Of a stretch of 64,000 nt of DNA, positions 22,983 to 33,455 are shown piece after piece (the stretch's first letter is position 1; every line of letters begins with the position of its first letter). The DNA comes from Cryptomeria japonica (Eukaryota; Streptophyta; Pinopsida; Cupressales; Cupressaceae), in contig NC_081411.1 of NCBI RefSeq assembly GCF_030272615.1, positions 160,686,971-160,750,970 on the forward strand. Direction: 5' to 3'. The position numbers and the translations under genes were made by a program. The notes beneath the pieces were generated by a model. It saw only the letters and a program-made list of their open reading frames with translations, did not search any database and was not told the DNA's origin.

Positions 22983-23110
22983 AATGAGTTAGTCCTTTTT
23001 CCATAAGTTTACTCCATGCATCAATTTTTCAAGTAGAATAATTATGAGGAGTTAAGAGAGGAAACTTAGAAGAACCCGTAGTAGAAAAAAGGAAGGAACA
23101 CAAGACACAA
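22983..23110 (-). pseudogene. N-terminal gag fragment of element A
   Basis: Reads GSSKFPLLTPHNYST, a TGA, then KIDAWSKLMEKGLTHYI, running into the other gag part across the insertion site of B. This is the usual start of UBN2-type gag, where a Trp is expected at the TGA. No start codon was identified; the element's 5' leader and LTR are missing. Confidence 0.6.
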
Positions 23111-25689
23111 AAGAACAAGAGACACCCCCCAAAATTCAATCAATCAAAATACCCTCCCCCCACCCACCGAAAAAAAAAGATGATTTTGGCACTTTATATG
23201 TAGTGCGTGTACAATAGGCCACTTGCAAACAATGGCAAGGTGGACTTCTGATTTTGTTTTACAACTGCCCTAATAGGCCGAGAACTACAATGCAAAAGAC
23301 AAAAAGATAGATCTATGCAATAGAAATTATATTGTAGGCATGATTGAGTAGTAGAGAAACAAAGGAGTGATTGAGAAGCAGTAGTAGGTGGCGTGGCTAA
23401 GATTCAAACATGGTGAAAAAACTAAATCTTCCATTGTCCTTCTATTTGCTTTCATAGATCAAACTCTCTATTGCACCACTCTGTCAATGATGATTCATTT
23501 AATTTTTCTTTTCTTTTTTAAAGCATCCACTCTTTGACAAATTTTAGTTGGTATTGATGATTGGTGGCTACTGTAGATTGTGGTTGCAAGGGTGCATTAA
23601 GGGAGACACCTCAATTGCAGAAAGCATTAAGGGAGGAGTTACAATTGCAGTAACCACTACACTGCCTCCACCATGTTGCCACCTTGCCAATTAGCTTGTG
23701 AGTTTTTTCCACACATACATGCAAACGTCATATTTTTTCTTAAATTGGTTTTTTTGTTTATGGACAACGTGGATCCCATTGTAGATGGCCTCTCGGTGAA
23801 ATTAGAGGACTAAAAGAGGGAGATACTCAAGCATTAATAAAATTATTATAGATAATACATTATAATAAATCTTTCAAGGAGATAATGAAATAAAAATAAA
23901 ATATTCTAGTTGGTATGTGAATTATGATATATATACACTAATATTTTGAAGAGTAAAATAGTTTTTATCACACATATATCAAATAGATTCTCATATTTTA
24001 AAATTTATATATAACCAAATTCTTCGAGGTGTGAAATTGATCCTATTCAGCATTCGATGAACTAGCTCCATCTTTTGTCAATCCATTGGAGATAAGTTAT
24101 GGTCTATGATTTTTATGTTATGCCACTAATATAAACTTCTAGTCTCAATGATATTATAATTAAAATATTCCTCTTCATATTGTTGTCATGTTGATTATGT
24201 AGTTTTGCAGTATCATCAATTTTGTAATTATTTTATTTATCTCTTTTTACCTTTGTACCTTACTAGAGCTTGTCCAATCTCTTATTCTATGCTCATCCAT
24301 AAAACATTAATCTAATTTATGAATGTTTTATCTGAATTTTCGTTCCATTTCTTTTTATAATTTTTATAAACTAGGTCAAGAGCAAAAAAATAAATTATTT
24401 GTTAAGTTGATCTATATCAAACGTATAAAACTTATAAATCATTTTATATGACTACTCTATTAAAAATAACGAAAAAATAATAGGTATGGACTTTAAAATT
24501 ATTCAATTAAGAAGGCATAGCCAACCTTGATAGTCAATTTTGACCAAATAGATGAAACATAGACCACCAACAATAATAATAATTAAATTTTTAAATTTCA
24601 AAAGTGTTGGAATTTTTTTATAAAATTGAATGTTTGAAGGTTTAGATAATGGAATGAGGCTCTAAAAATAGCTAAATGGTGTAAAATAAATTTAGGCTTA
24701 TATCTCTAGTTTAAGAAAACGTTATGTATTTTGGAAGTTATGTCATTTTGATACATTTTTTTGTTGCAAATTTTAAAATGTTCATAAATGAAAAATAGAA
24801 GGTGAGAAATTTCAAATTTGACTTATGGAGGAAATTGGAAGATTCTTAAGGACATACCAGTTTGATATTTAGATAAAGATTTCATGGATGGACGGATTTG
24901 ATTTTTATTAAAAATAAAAAGTGTGATTTTTTAAAGAAGGATTATCTATGCTAAAATCATTTTCCATTTGTAGAGATTGGAATTTTGGAGAAAAAATAGT
25001 GAAAAGAAACTCTAAAGTAATCTTGTGACTTCTCTTTAAAGGATTATAGAAGTCTACAAATTTAGTTTCAATTATTTTGTTGTAATAGATTTTCTTTATA
25101 ATAATGATATGGATATTAAATTTTAAATGTGTGTGTATATATATATATATTCATGTCTTTTAGAAGCATACTTTTGAATCAATTAAAATTTCTTTTTTTG
25201 CACATTTGTTGTAAGAGTTGTTTATTTAATCAGTTTATCTTAAAGAGGTCGGTATTATTTTTTTAAGTTAAATGCATGAGTTCACTGATATTGTTGTTAG
25301 TTCTGTAAGATTGAATAATCCTTTCCATTATACCTATCCATTTAATAAAAAAAAATTAAGAATCATACTTTGATGTTGTATGCAACTAGATTAATCATGT
25401 TCACTAATGAAAGATAATAAAAATATTTATAATACAAAATCAAATATAAAATCGTTAATTACAAATAAAAAAATTACCTACTACGATAAACTCATTGTTC
25501 ATTTAAAATAAAATGTTTTTAAGGTGTACGTACCAAGATTTTATAAAGCTTAAATTGCAATAGACATATTCATTTCTTGTTGGCCCATGTTCTCAATGAT
25601 GCTAATCAGAAAAGTTCATAACTTATCAAAAATCGTTAAACACAACTTTATGTACACCCTATCAAAACAATAGCTTTGATATCTTATGT
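23111..25689. other. AT-rich intergenic DNA
   Basis: I see no gene or element end. It includes short runs of C and A (23125-23180) and a small TG/TA repeat near 25130. Confidence 0.45.
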
Positions 25690-25770
25690 TGACAGTGCAG
25701 GGCTTTCATTTTTAGCAATGAACATTTTAATTAGAAGGAAAATTAGGCTTTCTGGTTTAGTTTCAGTCGT

Positions 25771-25801
<31 letters not shown>

Positions 25802-25905
25802 CTTCTAAAACAATATAAACAAATGCAGAAGAATCTATACAATTCTTCTATACAAACTACTTGTGAGAAACTTCTTGTAACTCGTAGTTCTTTGAATTAC
25901 CTATT
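25690..25905 (+). repeat. Duplicate of the DUF247 upstream region
   Basis: Aligns with 34947-35105, which lies upstream of the DUF247 gene. Shared in order: CAGG then TTT, GGCTTTC(T/C)G, TTTC...CAGTC(G/A)TCA, ATATCTTCTAAAAC, AA(T/G)GCA(G/T)AAGAAT, AC(T/C)AACTTGTGAGAAACTTCTTG-like. A CA/TA microsatellite (25771-25802) has grown inside this copy. No DUF247 coding sequence adjoins it. Confidence 0.6.
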
Positions 25906-26083
25906 AAATCATAATGTGTAAGCGATTTTAGTTGTCCTATCTTCTTGCAGTTTCAATGAAGTTTCTTACCATAGCTACTTCCCTGCATCATCTTCTTGGT
26001 CTAACAAACATTAAATTAAACACATGCGCAGACAAACTTACATGCATGCTAAATATGATGTAAATACATCAAGAGATGTGAAA

Positions 26084-26266
26084 TGTTAAGAAATTAAATT
26101 TTACATTTAATAATCTATTTGTTAAGTTAATTAGTTGGCTGGCAAGTTATTTTCAAAACCCAAAAATAACGGTTTCACAAGATTAATACACTAGATATAA
26201 TAATGCAATAGCATGATTAGAATAAAATTTCTATTATTTTTAGAAGTGGGGTGTCTGTGTTTAACT
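26084..26266 (+). repeat. 5' LTR of element G
   Basis: Starts TGTTAAGAAATTAAATTTTA and stops just before the primer site at 26268. Confidence 0.5.
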
Positions 26267-26267
26267 T

Positions 26268-26279
26268 TGGTATCAGGAC
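26268..26279 (+). other. Primer-binding site of element G
   Basis: TGGTATCAGGAC; differs from the plant initiator-methionine site TGGTATCAGAGC only near its end. Confidence 0.6.
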
Positions 26280-27304
26280 TAAAAGGGACCTAGCAGAGAC
26301 TCTAGCGGAGAAGTGCAGGTGGGTGGCGTTCAATCTGGATGAGAAGCGTCGTTGGAGAATATGGCTTTACATCCATTGTAGTCCATGATACCATGCTTGC
26401 CAGGTTATTAGCTGTACTTGTGTTGCCTATGAAGATTGCATATGATAAGAAAAGACAACAACATAAGAGGGCAGTATAAAACTAGCTATTGGGATGAATA
26501 ATGCCTTGCTGGCCATGAATGGTGGTGTTGGGAATTTGAAAGTCAGTTCTTTTTAGAGTAAGACGTTGCTGGGCGTTTGATATTTATTTATTGGGCATTT
26601 GATATATATTTTTTGGTGATGTATATGGAGGTTCTCCCTATTTTTATACTTTCGTAAAATTGTGAAGTTCATAAGGAATAAGGGAACATAAGGCGCTCAA
26701 CAAAGGAATGAATGTAAATTTGTTATTATTTTTAAAGGATTTTAGTTTATTTGAAAGTTTATAATCGAAAAATGATGTTTTTGTATTTATGTTTCTTTTC
26801 TGTATTTTGATTGGTGAAATTGAAAATAATTTGGTATAGATTATTTTTAAGATTCAATTTGGTGTAGATATAAATTTATAAGGAGTTGTACAAATATATT
26901 TGTAAAAGGTGTATTTTGAGTAGAATTTTGTATTTAGTCAATTTTATATTTTATCATGGTCACACATTTAGTTTATTTTTGGGTTATTTGTGTTACACTC
27001 CACAAAGGTTTCAAGGCTCTTGTAGACTTATACGCTACATTTGATAGATACAATGTAAATATGAGACATTGGAGGCTAGAGGAAATGGAGGTAGGAGGAC
27101 ATCTATCATCCCAAGGCAGCTTCTTGTTCAACGATGATTCATTGCATAAGAGACATTTTGTAATCTCTAGTTCCTTTAAGAGAAAGAGGGGCCATGCAGT
27201 GATTTGTTGGCTTGTGGATAGTTGAATATGCAAACTTGGTGACTTATTTTTGTCTACAAATAGTTTAATGCATATAATGACTATGGAATTTTGATTGTGA
27301 TTTA
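26280..27304 (+). other. Interior of element G
   Basis: Contains two unexplained frames. Near 26278-26385 the sequence reads TKRDLAETLAEKCRWVAF and on to a stop; at 26956-27225 an 89-codon frame has no recognised domain. Neither resembles gag or pol. They could be captured host sequence or chance. Confidence 0.3.
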
Positions 27305-27475
27305 ATAATCAAAGTATTTGTGCAAACATGAGGAGTTTTGGTTGATGTTGGTGCAGAGTTGGGTAATCAAAACATTTACGCACACATGAAGAGTATGGGT
27401 TGATGTTGATGAAAAGTTGGATAATCAAAAAATTTGCCTAGATAAAAGAAGTTTAGATTCATGTTGATACAATTT
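27305..27475 (+). repeat. 59-bp tandem repeat, three units
   Basis: TAATCAAA(G/A)(T/C/A)ATTT recurs with CATGA(G/A)GAGT and GTTGATGTTG(G/A)TG words about every 59 bp. It lies just inside the 3' end of element G. Confidence 0.65.
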
Positions 27476-27517
27476 TCTCTTGTTATTATTTTTTCATAAT
27501 GCAAACCCTAGGGGGGT

Positions 27518-27700
27518 TATTAGGAAATTAAGGTTTACATTTAATAATCTAGTTATTAAGTTTGTTAGTTGGTTGGGAAGTTATTCCCATAATAGGAAAA
27601 TAATAGCTTCATAAAGGCAATAAATTGAAAGCAATAACTTAACAAAATGATTATAATGAAATTCCTCTTTTGATTTTGTTTGAAAAGTAAATCTTCTTTT
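27518..27700 (+). repeat. 3' LTR of element G
   Basis: Starts TATTAGGAAATTAAGG (TA for TG) just after the GGGGGG tract; its end is uncertain. Confidence 0.45.
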
Positions 27701-28496
27701 TCTTTCTTTTTTTTTTGTTGTTTGACTACAAAAATATCAACCTAGACCAACCATTCTCTTCACATGAATACATAGATATATATATCATAGAAGGTAGCAA
27801 AAATGTTGCATAATATCTTATGGAAAGAGGGAGAATTTTTTTCTAGAAGAACTTGACACTTAGTTAAATGTATTTAGAGTCATGTGTATAGTTTTAATGT
27901 TACCTTGATTGACCTCTCAATCTAGTTAGAGAAAAACAACTCGCATGATATTTATAATTGTCGCCCATTTACATGATCTTTGGCATTTAAGAAAGGGAAG
28001 GGTTATAAATAATTTCTTAAAATTATAATTATAATTAGAAGGATGTAATAGATGAAAAAAAAAATTAAACCTTCCATGTATTGCAACAAGTTGCAACATT
28101 TCCTAACATATTATAATATGAGGTTGCATACAAAGAGGATCTTTCACAATATCATACAAATTGGCTTACCACCTCTTTAATAAATCTTGGGCATCACATG
28201 GGAAGAATAGGGATAAGTATTTATATTATTTAATAATTTACATTTTATGGAGCATTTTGTCACACAAACAAAGGGTTTATTAAATGATATAGCTTTGTGA
28301 TCTATGTCTAGAACTTTTTTTTTAATTAAAATAAGTGGGTTTTTTGCAGCGTCCAGACCCGACTAAAAAGGAAGACAATTACCAAAGAAGTAACTAGATC
28401 AAGAACCAAGAAAGAATGGCCAAAAATAACCAAAAAAATTATTAGAGCTATGAGAAGACAAAAAGTAGACAAACATTTAAGAAAAAATAGTAGATC
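27701..28496. other. Non-coding stretch, no gene seen
   Basis: AT-rich; no element ends or domains recognised. Confidence 0.4.
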
Positions 28497-28501
28497 TAAT
28501 G
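28497..28501. other. Target-site duplication, left of SMART
   Basis: TAATG, identical to 28875-28879. Confidence 0.85.
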
Positions 28502-28660
28502 TGTTGCAAGTATGGTTGTCATTGCACCAAAAGATCGACCTGTTAATGGCCGATACAACCACTAGACTTATAGAATCCATAGGAGGTGGTTAAGCCATGT
28601 CACAAACCCGAGCATTGCATTGCACAACACAAGGAGACCAAGGGCACACTCCTTGCAACA
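28502..28660 (-). repeat. 3' LTR of SMART
   Basis: 159 bp, TG...CA on either strand (TGTTGCAAG ... CTTGCAACA), so the LTR itself ends in a 7-9 bp inverted repeat. Confidence 0.85.
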
Positions 28661-28672
28661 ATCCCCCCCAGC
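28661..28672 (-). other. Polypurine tract of SMART
   Basis: Minus strand CTGGGGGGGAT directly before the LTR start TGTTGC. Confidence 0.8.
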
Positions 28673-28700
28673 GCAAGTGAGGGGTTTGAACTTGTGACCA

Positions 28701-28713
28701 ATCTCTTATACCA
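28701..28713 (-). other. Primer-binding site of SMART
   Basis: Minus strand TGGTATAAGAGAT, two bases after the LTR end. It differs from the initiator-methionine site TGGTATCAGAGC at few positions. Confidence 0.7.
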
Positions 28714-28715
28714 CT

Positions 28716-28874
28716 TGTTACAAGTGTGGTTGTCATTGCGCTAAAAGATCGACCTCTTAATGCCTGATACAACCACTAGACTTATAAAATTCACAACAGG
28801 CGGTTAAGCCGTGTCACAAACCCGAGCATTGCGATGCATTGCACAAGAAGACCAAGGGTGCGCACCATGCAACA
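28716..28874 (-). repeat. 5' LTR of SMART
   Basis: 159 bp, same length as the other LTR; shared words include GGTTGTCATTGC, AAAAGATCGACCT, ATACAACCACTAGACTTATA and GTCACAAACCCGAGCATTGC. Confidence 0.85.
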
Positions 28875-28879
28875 TAATG
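28875..28879. other. Target-site duplication, right of SMART
   Basis: TAATG, identical to 28497-28501. Confidence 0.85.
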
Positions 28880-28989
28880 ATTACTAAAAATTAGAGTTGG
28901 GACCCAGTACCAACTCTAGTAGGGTAATTTGTGTATTAGAATCATTAAGATACTAGCATTTTTCTTATAATGAACATTTGTGCAAGAGG

Positions 28990-30180
28990 CACCCTCCTTA
29001 TTAATATAACATTTTAAAGTGGGGGAGGAGGTACCTTTCAAAACAATAGATGAACGATGTAGCTAGGGAATGAGAAATGCAGAGAGAATCTTGTGGTCTA
29101 GAGAAAGAGAATTAAGAACCATACTGAATCTATAACAAAGGGAGCAACAATTGCCAGATATTGAGCTACTAAGCTATCTCACTGAGCAGGAGAATAAGGC
29201 ACTTAATCAGTTGAGAAAACTAAGTCATCATCCAAAGAAAGAGGAAAGATGGTGACATGTGTCCAATTATCATCACCTTTCACTAGGTGGTGGAAAATTA
29301 TGGACAAGACCAATGAGGACAAGAAGAAGCCAAATGCACTACAGCAAGACAACACCTACAATGGAATGGGATACCCTCATAGTCAAGTATCTGGGTCGAA
29401 GGTTGCTCTCCTACCTTAAGAATTATCTTAGTAGGTAGTAGCTTCAAAAGACCAATGTTCACCAGGATCTAAGAATAGGAGGTGTGGGAGAAGTTGCTGG
29501 TGTTAAGGCAAAATTTGAGGAATCTACGTATCATATTGCTAATAGCCTCATAGGAAGAGTTCCACCAAGAAAGTAGAGGGAGGTAGGGTAATCTTACCCA
29601 ATCTAGGGGGTAGCAGTATATTCATTCAGGGGGCTAAAGAAGGGCAACTAGGGACAAAGGAATAGAGGGTGAGGGCCTCATTTCCATTAATCCATAGACA
29701 AGATAGCATTACAATCTTTTGTGGAGTCAAAAAATAACAAAAAAGCCACAAGCATATGGCTAAATCTCAGCCTAACCAATAATCATAGGCAAAACTAGTA
29801 GTGAGGGCCACAAGTGATTCTACTTACATATCAATCTCTTCTTCTCGAAGTAGGAGACGCAATGTGGTACCTCTTGATACACTGCCACATTTGGACTAGA
29901 GGAAGCATGGAGGAATCACTTTTGTACCACAACAAAAGGTTCCTAGAAGGGTTTGCATAACAAGTTTGCAAAGGAGGCCTTGAGAAATGAGTTCATCATA
30001 GTCTTAGGAGTAGCAAATGTTTTACAATCATCAAAAAGACATTTAAGATGGCCAAGGGTTGAAATAGAGCCAATGCTAAAGATGTCAACCATTAGGTTGC
30101 AGGTAAGGGAGTCATTAACACTAGTGGACTTGAGTGGGAACTGTAAATAATTTAAAACTGGTGAGGAGTGGGGAGAGCAA
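28990..30180 (+). other. Purine-rich degenerate coding-like relic
   Basis: Purine-rich on the plus strand, unlike the AT-rich spacer, with short frames such as KYLGRRLLSYLKNYLS at about 29380 and VAGVKAKFEESTYHIANSLI at about 29490. It resembles a long-dead gag or polyprotein, but I cannot assign a family. The frame at 29953-30150 shows no domain. Confidence 0.3.
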
Positions 30181-32000
30181 GAGGCAATCTATAGAGAAAA
30201 TGTCTAACTATTTTTTAACATATTTAATCTATTAAAATTACTTTTTAACATGTTTATTTCACTTATTTATATTATAAAATTGATTGAAAAGTAGGTACCT
30301 CAAGAAAGATATTTCTTAGTATATTATATATATAGTCACACTAATTTAGCCCTAATCCTAATCTTGATAGAATTTAAACCCTAAATCTAATTGTACATCA
30401 ATTCTACTTGTATTCCATATGTTCAAGAAAATTATTTTATGATCCTCTAAATTCTACTTTTTGAATCTCTAAATTGACATTTATTTGGTTGTGTTTTCTT
30501 TTAGGATAATTCTTAAGGATAATAGTTTGTGGTTGTGAATTTGCATTATTCTATTTCAATGTGGATTGGATTTTTATTTATTTTTAATAGATAATGGGTT
30601 GTAGCTAAATAATTTTATTAATTTAATAATATATGACCTAGTTTAAGGGAACATACCACAGAAAAGAACCAAGAAGAAAACCTTCGATTGTAACTCGTGA
30701 AAAAAATGAAAGTTACAATAAATGACAAATTGCCAAATCATTACAAAAGGCATGATGGCCAATTAAAAAAAAAAAAAAAACCTCAAATTACAATCTACCA
30801 TAAGAGATGAATAGTCTACCAACAACTTGTCAAATAAACGTTTGAGTACAAATACAATGGGCCCCGAGGAAGCTTAATAATCTTAAAACCAGCCACGAAG
30901 AGATAGCTTGCATGAAATCCAACATAACAACACTCGAGGCCAAATGTTAGACAATTATCTTACACAGATTCACTAAATCCAATATCTGACAGAGAGAATG
31001 GATAAAAGGGAGCAGAAATAGCGAAGAAAAGGAACTCACAAATACCTGTCCACATATGCGGCTGAAGTACTACTTCAGCTCCATAAACCTTTCAAAGATG
31101 AGATCATCGAGCCACAAAGTACACGAAGCAATTAATAACAAACACGGGTCTAACACATCACCCTTACTTTCATTGCCAACACATACATATGATGATAAAC
31201 ATCCATCGAGCCAGATAATCAAGACTTCCCAGAAGCAAAATAAATCTGAAAAAGGATATATATATATATATATATATAAAAGCCCACAGACATATCCATA
31301 CCTGTGATATGTTAGGGGAAACGATACAACCCATAATGAAAAGATCAAAACAGATCACCGCAAAATGAATACATATATCTGAACAGATATATATACACAC
31401 ATATCAGAGCGGAGCTATTAAACTACCAAAATTGTTTGAATCAAACAGCCCCGAAGGCTAATTAAAACCAAAAGAAATTTAGAGAGCTATGGGCCACCGA
31501 GATTACTAAAAAGTCATGTCTACCTACCTTGATATAGAAATCTAAACATATGATACCACAAAGGAAGATAATAGCAGGCTATGAGAAGCTTCAGAAAAAA
31601 CCGTCAACGTAGAAACTTCATAAAGCAAGGAAACCAAGCAATTGGAGAACCAAACCATGGCAACCATATAGAGCATTCCCATAATGTATTCATGAGATTT
31701 GAAAGATATAAACCGTTAGCTAACTAAGAGATAAATTATCCAGGAATCAGTGTTTCCGTCTATATCGAGATTATTTAAAGAAGGCCAAAAGCGAACAAGT
31801 CTTGACACCAAAGATTAGAAACTAACTTCCAACCACAACTACATGCTTCTCAAATCTATACTGGGAAAGCAAAATAGCCCCAAGCCATAGCTTTAAAATC
31901 ATGAAAGACATAGGAGCCAAAAAGATCGAGTCTTAACCACAGTGATCAAGAGAAAACTATCAAACATTTATACAAGCTTATCAAAATAAGAGAAAACCGA
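30181..32000. other. Non-coding stretch, no gene seen
   Basis: Includes a poly(A) run (30763-30779) and a (TA)11 microsatellite (31256-31278). Minus-strand frames over 31070-31400 exist mainly because of the microsatellite. Confidence 0.4.
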
Positions 32001-32046
32001 AAATACTAAAATAAGTGCTGCTACCACACCAGAGACAACATTATTT
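32001..32046 (-). pseudogene. DUF247 C-terminal relic
   Basis: The minus strand reads NVVSGVVAALILV, matching the last transmembrane segment of the DUF247 gene at 33456-34838. The DNA is nearly identical over about 40 bp (CTACCACACCAGAGACAACAT is shared with 33510-33530). Flanks do not match, so this is a small leftover of another copy or a local duplication of the gene's 3' end. Confidence 0.65.
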
Positions 32047-32884
32047 AGTAGGCTCAAGTTTGTTAACTCCCTCAACACCTACTTTTACTTTTCTATTGTT
32101 CTTTTTTTTCTTTTTCCTTCTATAACTTATTTATTATTATTATATATTATGGATACACGCACTCACAAACACATACACATTATCGATATCTATCTTAATA
32201 GTAGGATTGCTCAAGGAAGTCAAACCCTAGAATATGGTTATTGACATTAATCCAACATGGTCTATGTATTAATTATCTTTAAGTGGTTTTCTATACAATA
32301 TCTAAAAGATGTAGAAATAAATAATCAAAACTCACTCCAAGCCATAGTGATTGAATATAGATCCTTGTTGCAGCACAAATATTAGCAAGATGCTTACAAT
32401 TGAATAATCCTTCTATTTCTAGTTTGACCTTTAAGAATATTAAAGTAGGATTAATTGACATCAAAATCACTCTCATGAGAGTATTGGTAACTCAATATTA
32501 TAACTTTTCTTGTTGTACTTGTAAGACCATTTAATATTTTCATATTAGCATTTCATCAAGAGAGTATTATTCTAGTTAGCCCCAAAAAAAACACACTTTT
32601 CTCATCATTGAAACCAAAATCAATTACTATAGCACTTTTAATTTGCTTGTCAAATGTAATTATCATGATCAAAATTAGTAAAACCATAAATATAATATGA
32701 AATCTTCAAACATTCAAAATCATTAACTACAATTAATAATACAATTGAGATCTTAATCTAGATTACATGGAAACATCAAACCTTAAGAAAGAAAGAAAAA
32801 TATAAATTTTATAAAGATGTAACATAAAAACAGTAAATCTATTCAAAACTATTACATATTGCAAAATAACAGATATAAAGAAAA
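32047..32884. other. AT-rich intergenic DNA
   Basis: Nothing identified. Confidence 0.4.
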
Positions 32885-33200
32885 TCCAGCATTTAATGCA
32901 CAGAAATGAAGAATTTAAGTCATAAATCCTTCCCATAACCAATAGCATGGACGTCCTCATTTCTCACCAAGGATTAAACCAGCATTAATACACCCAAAAG
33001 GAAAATTTAATACATAATTCTCGCTCATAACCAGTTAAAGTGGGAATGGAAACACACGTTTTCATTTCTCATCAAGGAATAAACCAATTATGAAATGCGC
33101 AAGGAAAATTTAAGTCATAATTCTCGCTCATAACGAATTGCATGGAAAGGGGAATATAAACGGGCGTTTTCATTCCTCACCAAGGAATGCATTCCAAAAA
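32885..33200. repeat. Tandem repeat downstream of DUF247 gene, three units
   Basis: Units of about 100-110 bp share TTTAA(G/T)(T/A)CATAA, TC(G/C)CTCATAAC(C/G)A, GCATGGA, CGTTTTCATT and CTCACCAAGGA. The array starts about 250 bp past the DUF247 stop codon and may overlap its 3' untranslated region. Confidence 0.6.
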
Positions 33201-33455
33201 CAAAATGACATGGCTGGAAATCAAATGAAATGAAATGAAGAAACATAAGATCAGTATTGTGCATTGATAAAATTACCGGTAAAACAAAGTTGAATTAGAT
33301 TTGCCTATCAGTCAAATAAATAAATAACTGAAATCTCTTTGTTGCTAGTCAATTTTTAATTTATAATCACAAAGATTGTGCGGCGCTACCCGTCTTCCTG
33401 AACACAAGTTTTGTAAAAATATAAATATTCAACCTGAAATCATACGCCTGTACCT

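Larger units (their letters stand above)
18027..23110 (-). mobile_element. Element A: copia-like gag-protease retrotransposon without pol
   Basis: Minus-strand element read right to left: gag (from about 23110), zinc knuckle, protease-like segment, acidic C-terminal module (ending 19168), a 650-bp 3' non-coding region, a run of 13 G (polypurine tract, 18513-18525) and the 3' LTR (18027-18512). Integrase, reverse transcriptase and RNase H are absent and there is no gap that could have held them. The gag is interrupted by element B (20901-22977). I could not find a 5' LTR right of 23110, so the element is truncated there. Known category: non-autonomous LTR elements that keep only gag (TR-GAG type), which rely on enzymes from another element. 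Element D is a relative on the other strand. Confidence 0.75.
26084..27700 (+). mobile_element. Element G: TRIM-like short LTR element
   Basis: Two direct repeats of about 180 bp (from 26084 and from 27518) share AATTAA, TTTACATTTAATAATCTA and GTTAGTTGG-like words. After the first comes TGGTATCAGGAC (26268-26279), a near-perfect initiator-methionine primer site; before the second comes CCCTAGGGGGG (27507-27516), a purine tract. This is the layout of an LTR element with a 1.2-kb interior and no gag or pol. The right end near 27700 and the target duplication are unresolved because the terminal alignment is poor. Confidence 0.55.
28502..28874 (-). mobile_element. Complete 373-bp SMART/TRIM LTR element
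   Basis: Two 159-bp LTRs (28502-28660 and 28716-28874) enclose only 55 bp. The 55 bp holds a purine tract next to the left LTR and a primer site next to the right LTR, so the element points to the minus strand. Both LTRs begin TGTT(G/A)CAAG and end GCAACA. The flanks carry perfect 5-bp duplications TAATG (28497-28501 and 28875-28879). The LTRs differ at more than a dozen positions, so the insertion is not recent. With no room for any gene it must have been copied by proteins of another element. Known category: SMARTs and TRIMs, the smallest LTR retrotransposons of plants. Confidence 0.88.

Noticed and set aside
28674-28700. tRNA-derived SINE, because of a B-box-like GGTTTGAAC
   Set aside because: The flanking 159-bp direct repeats, primer site, purine tract and TAATG duplications explain the locus as an LTR element.
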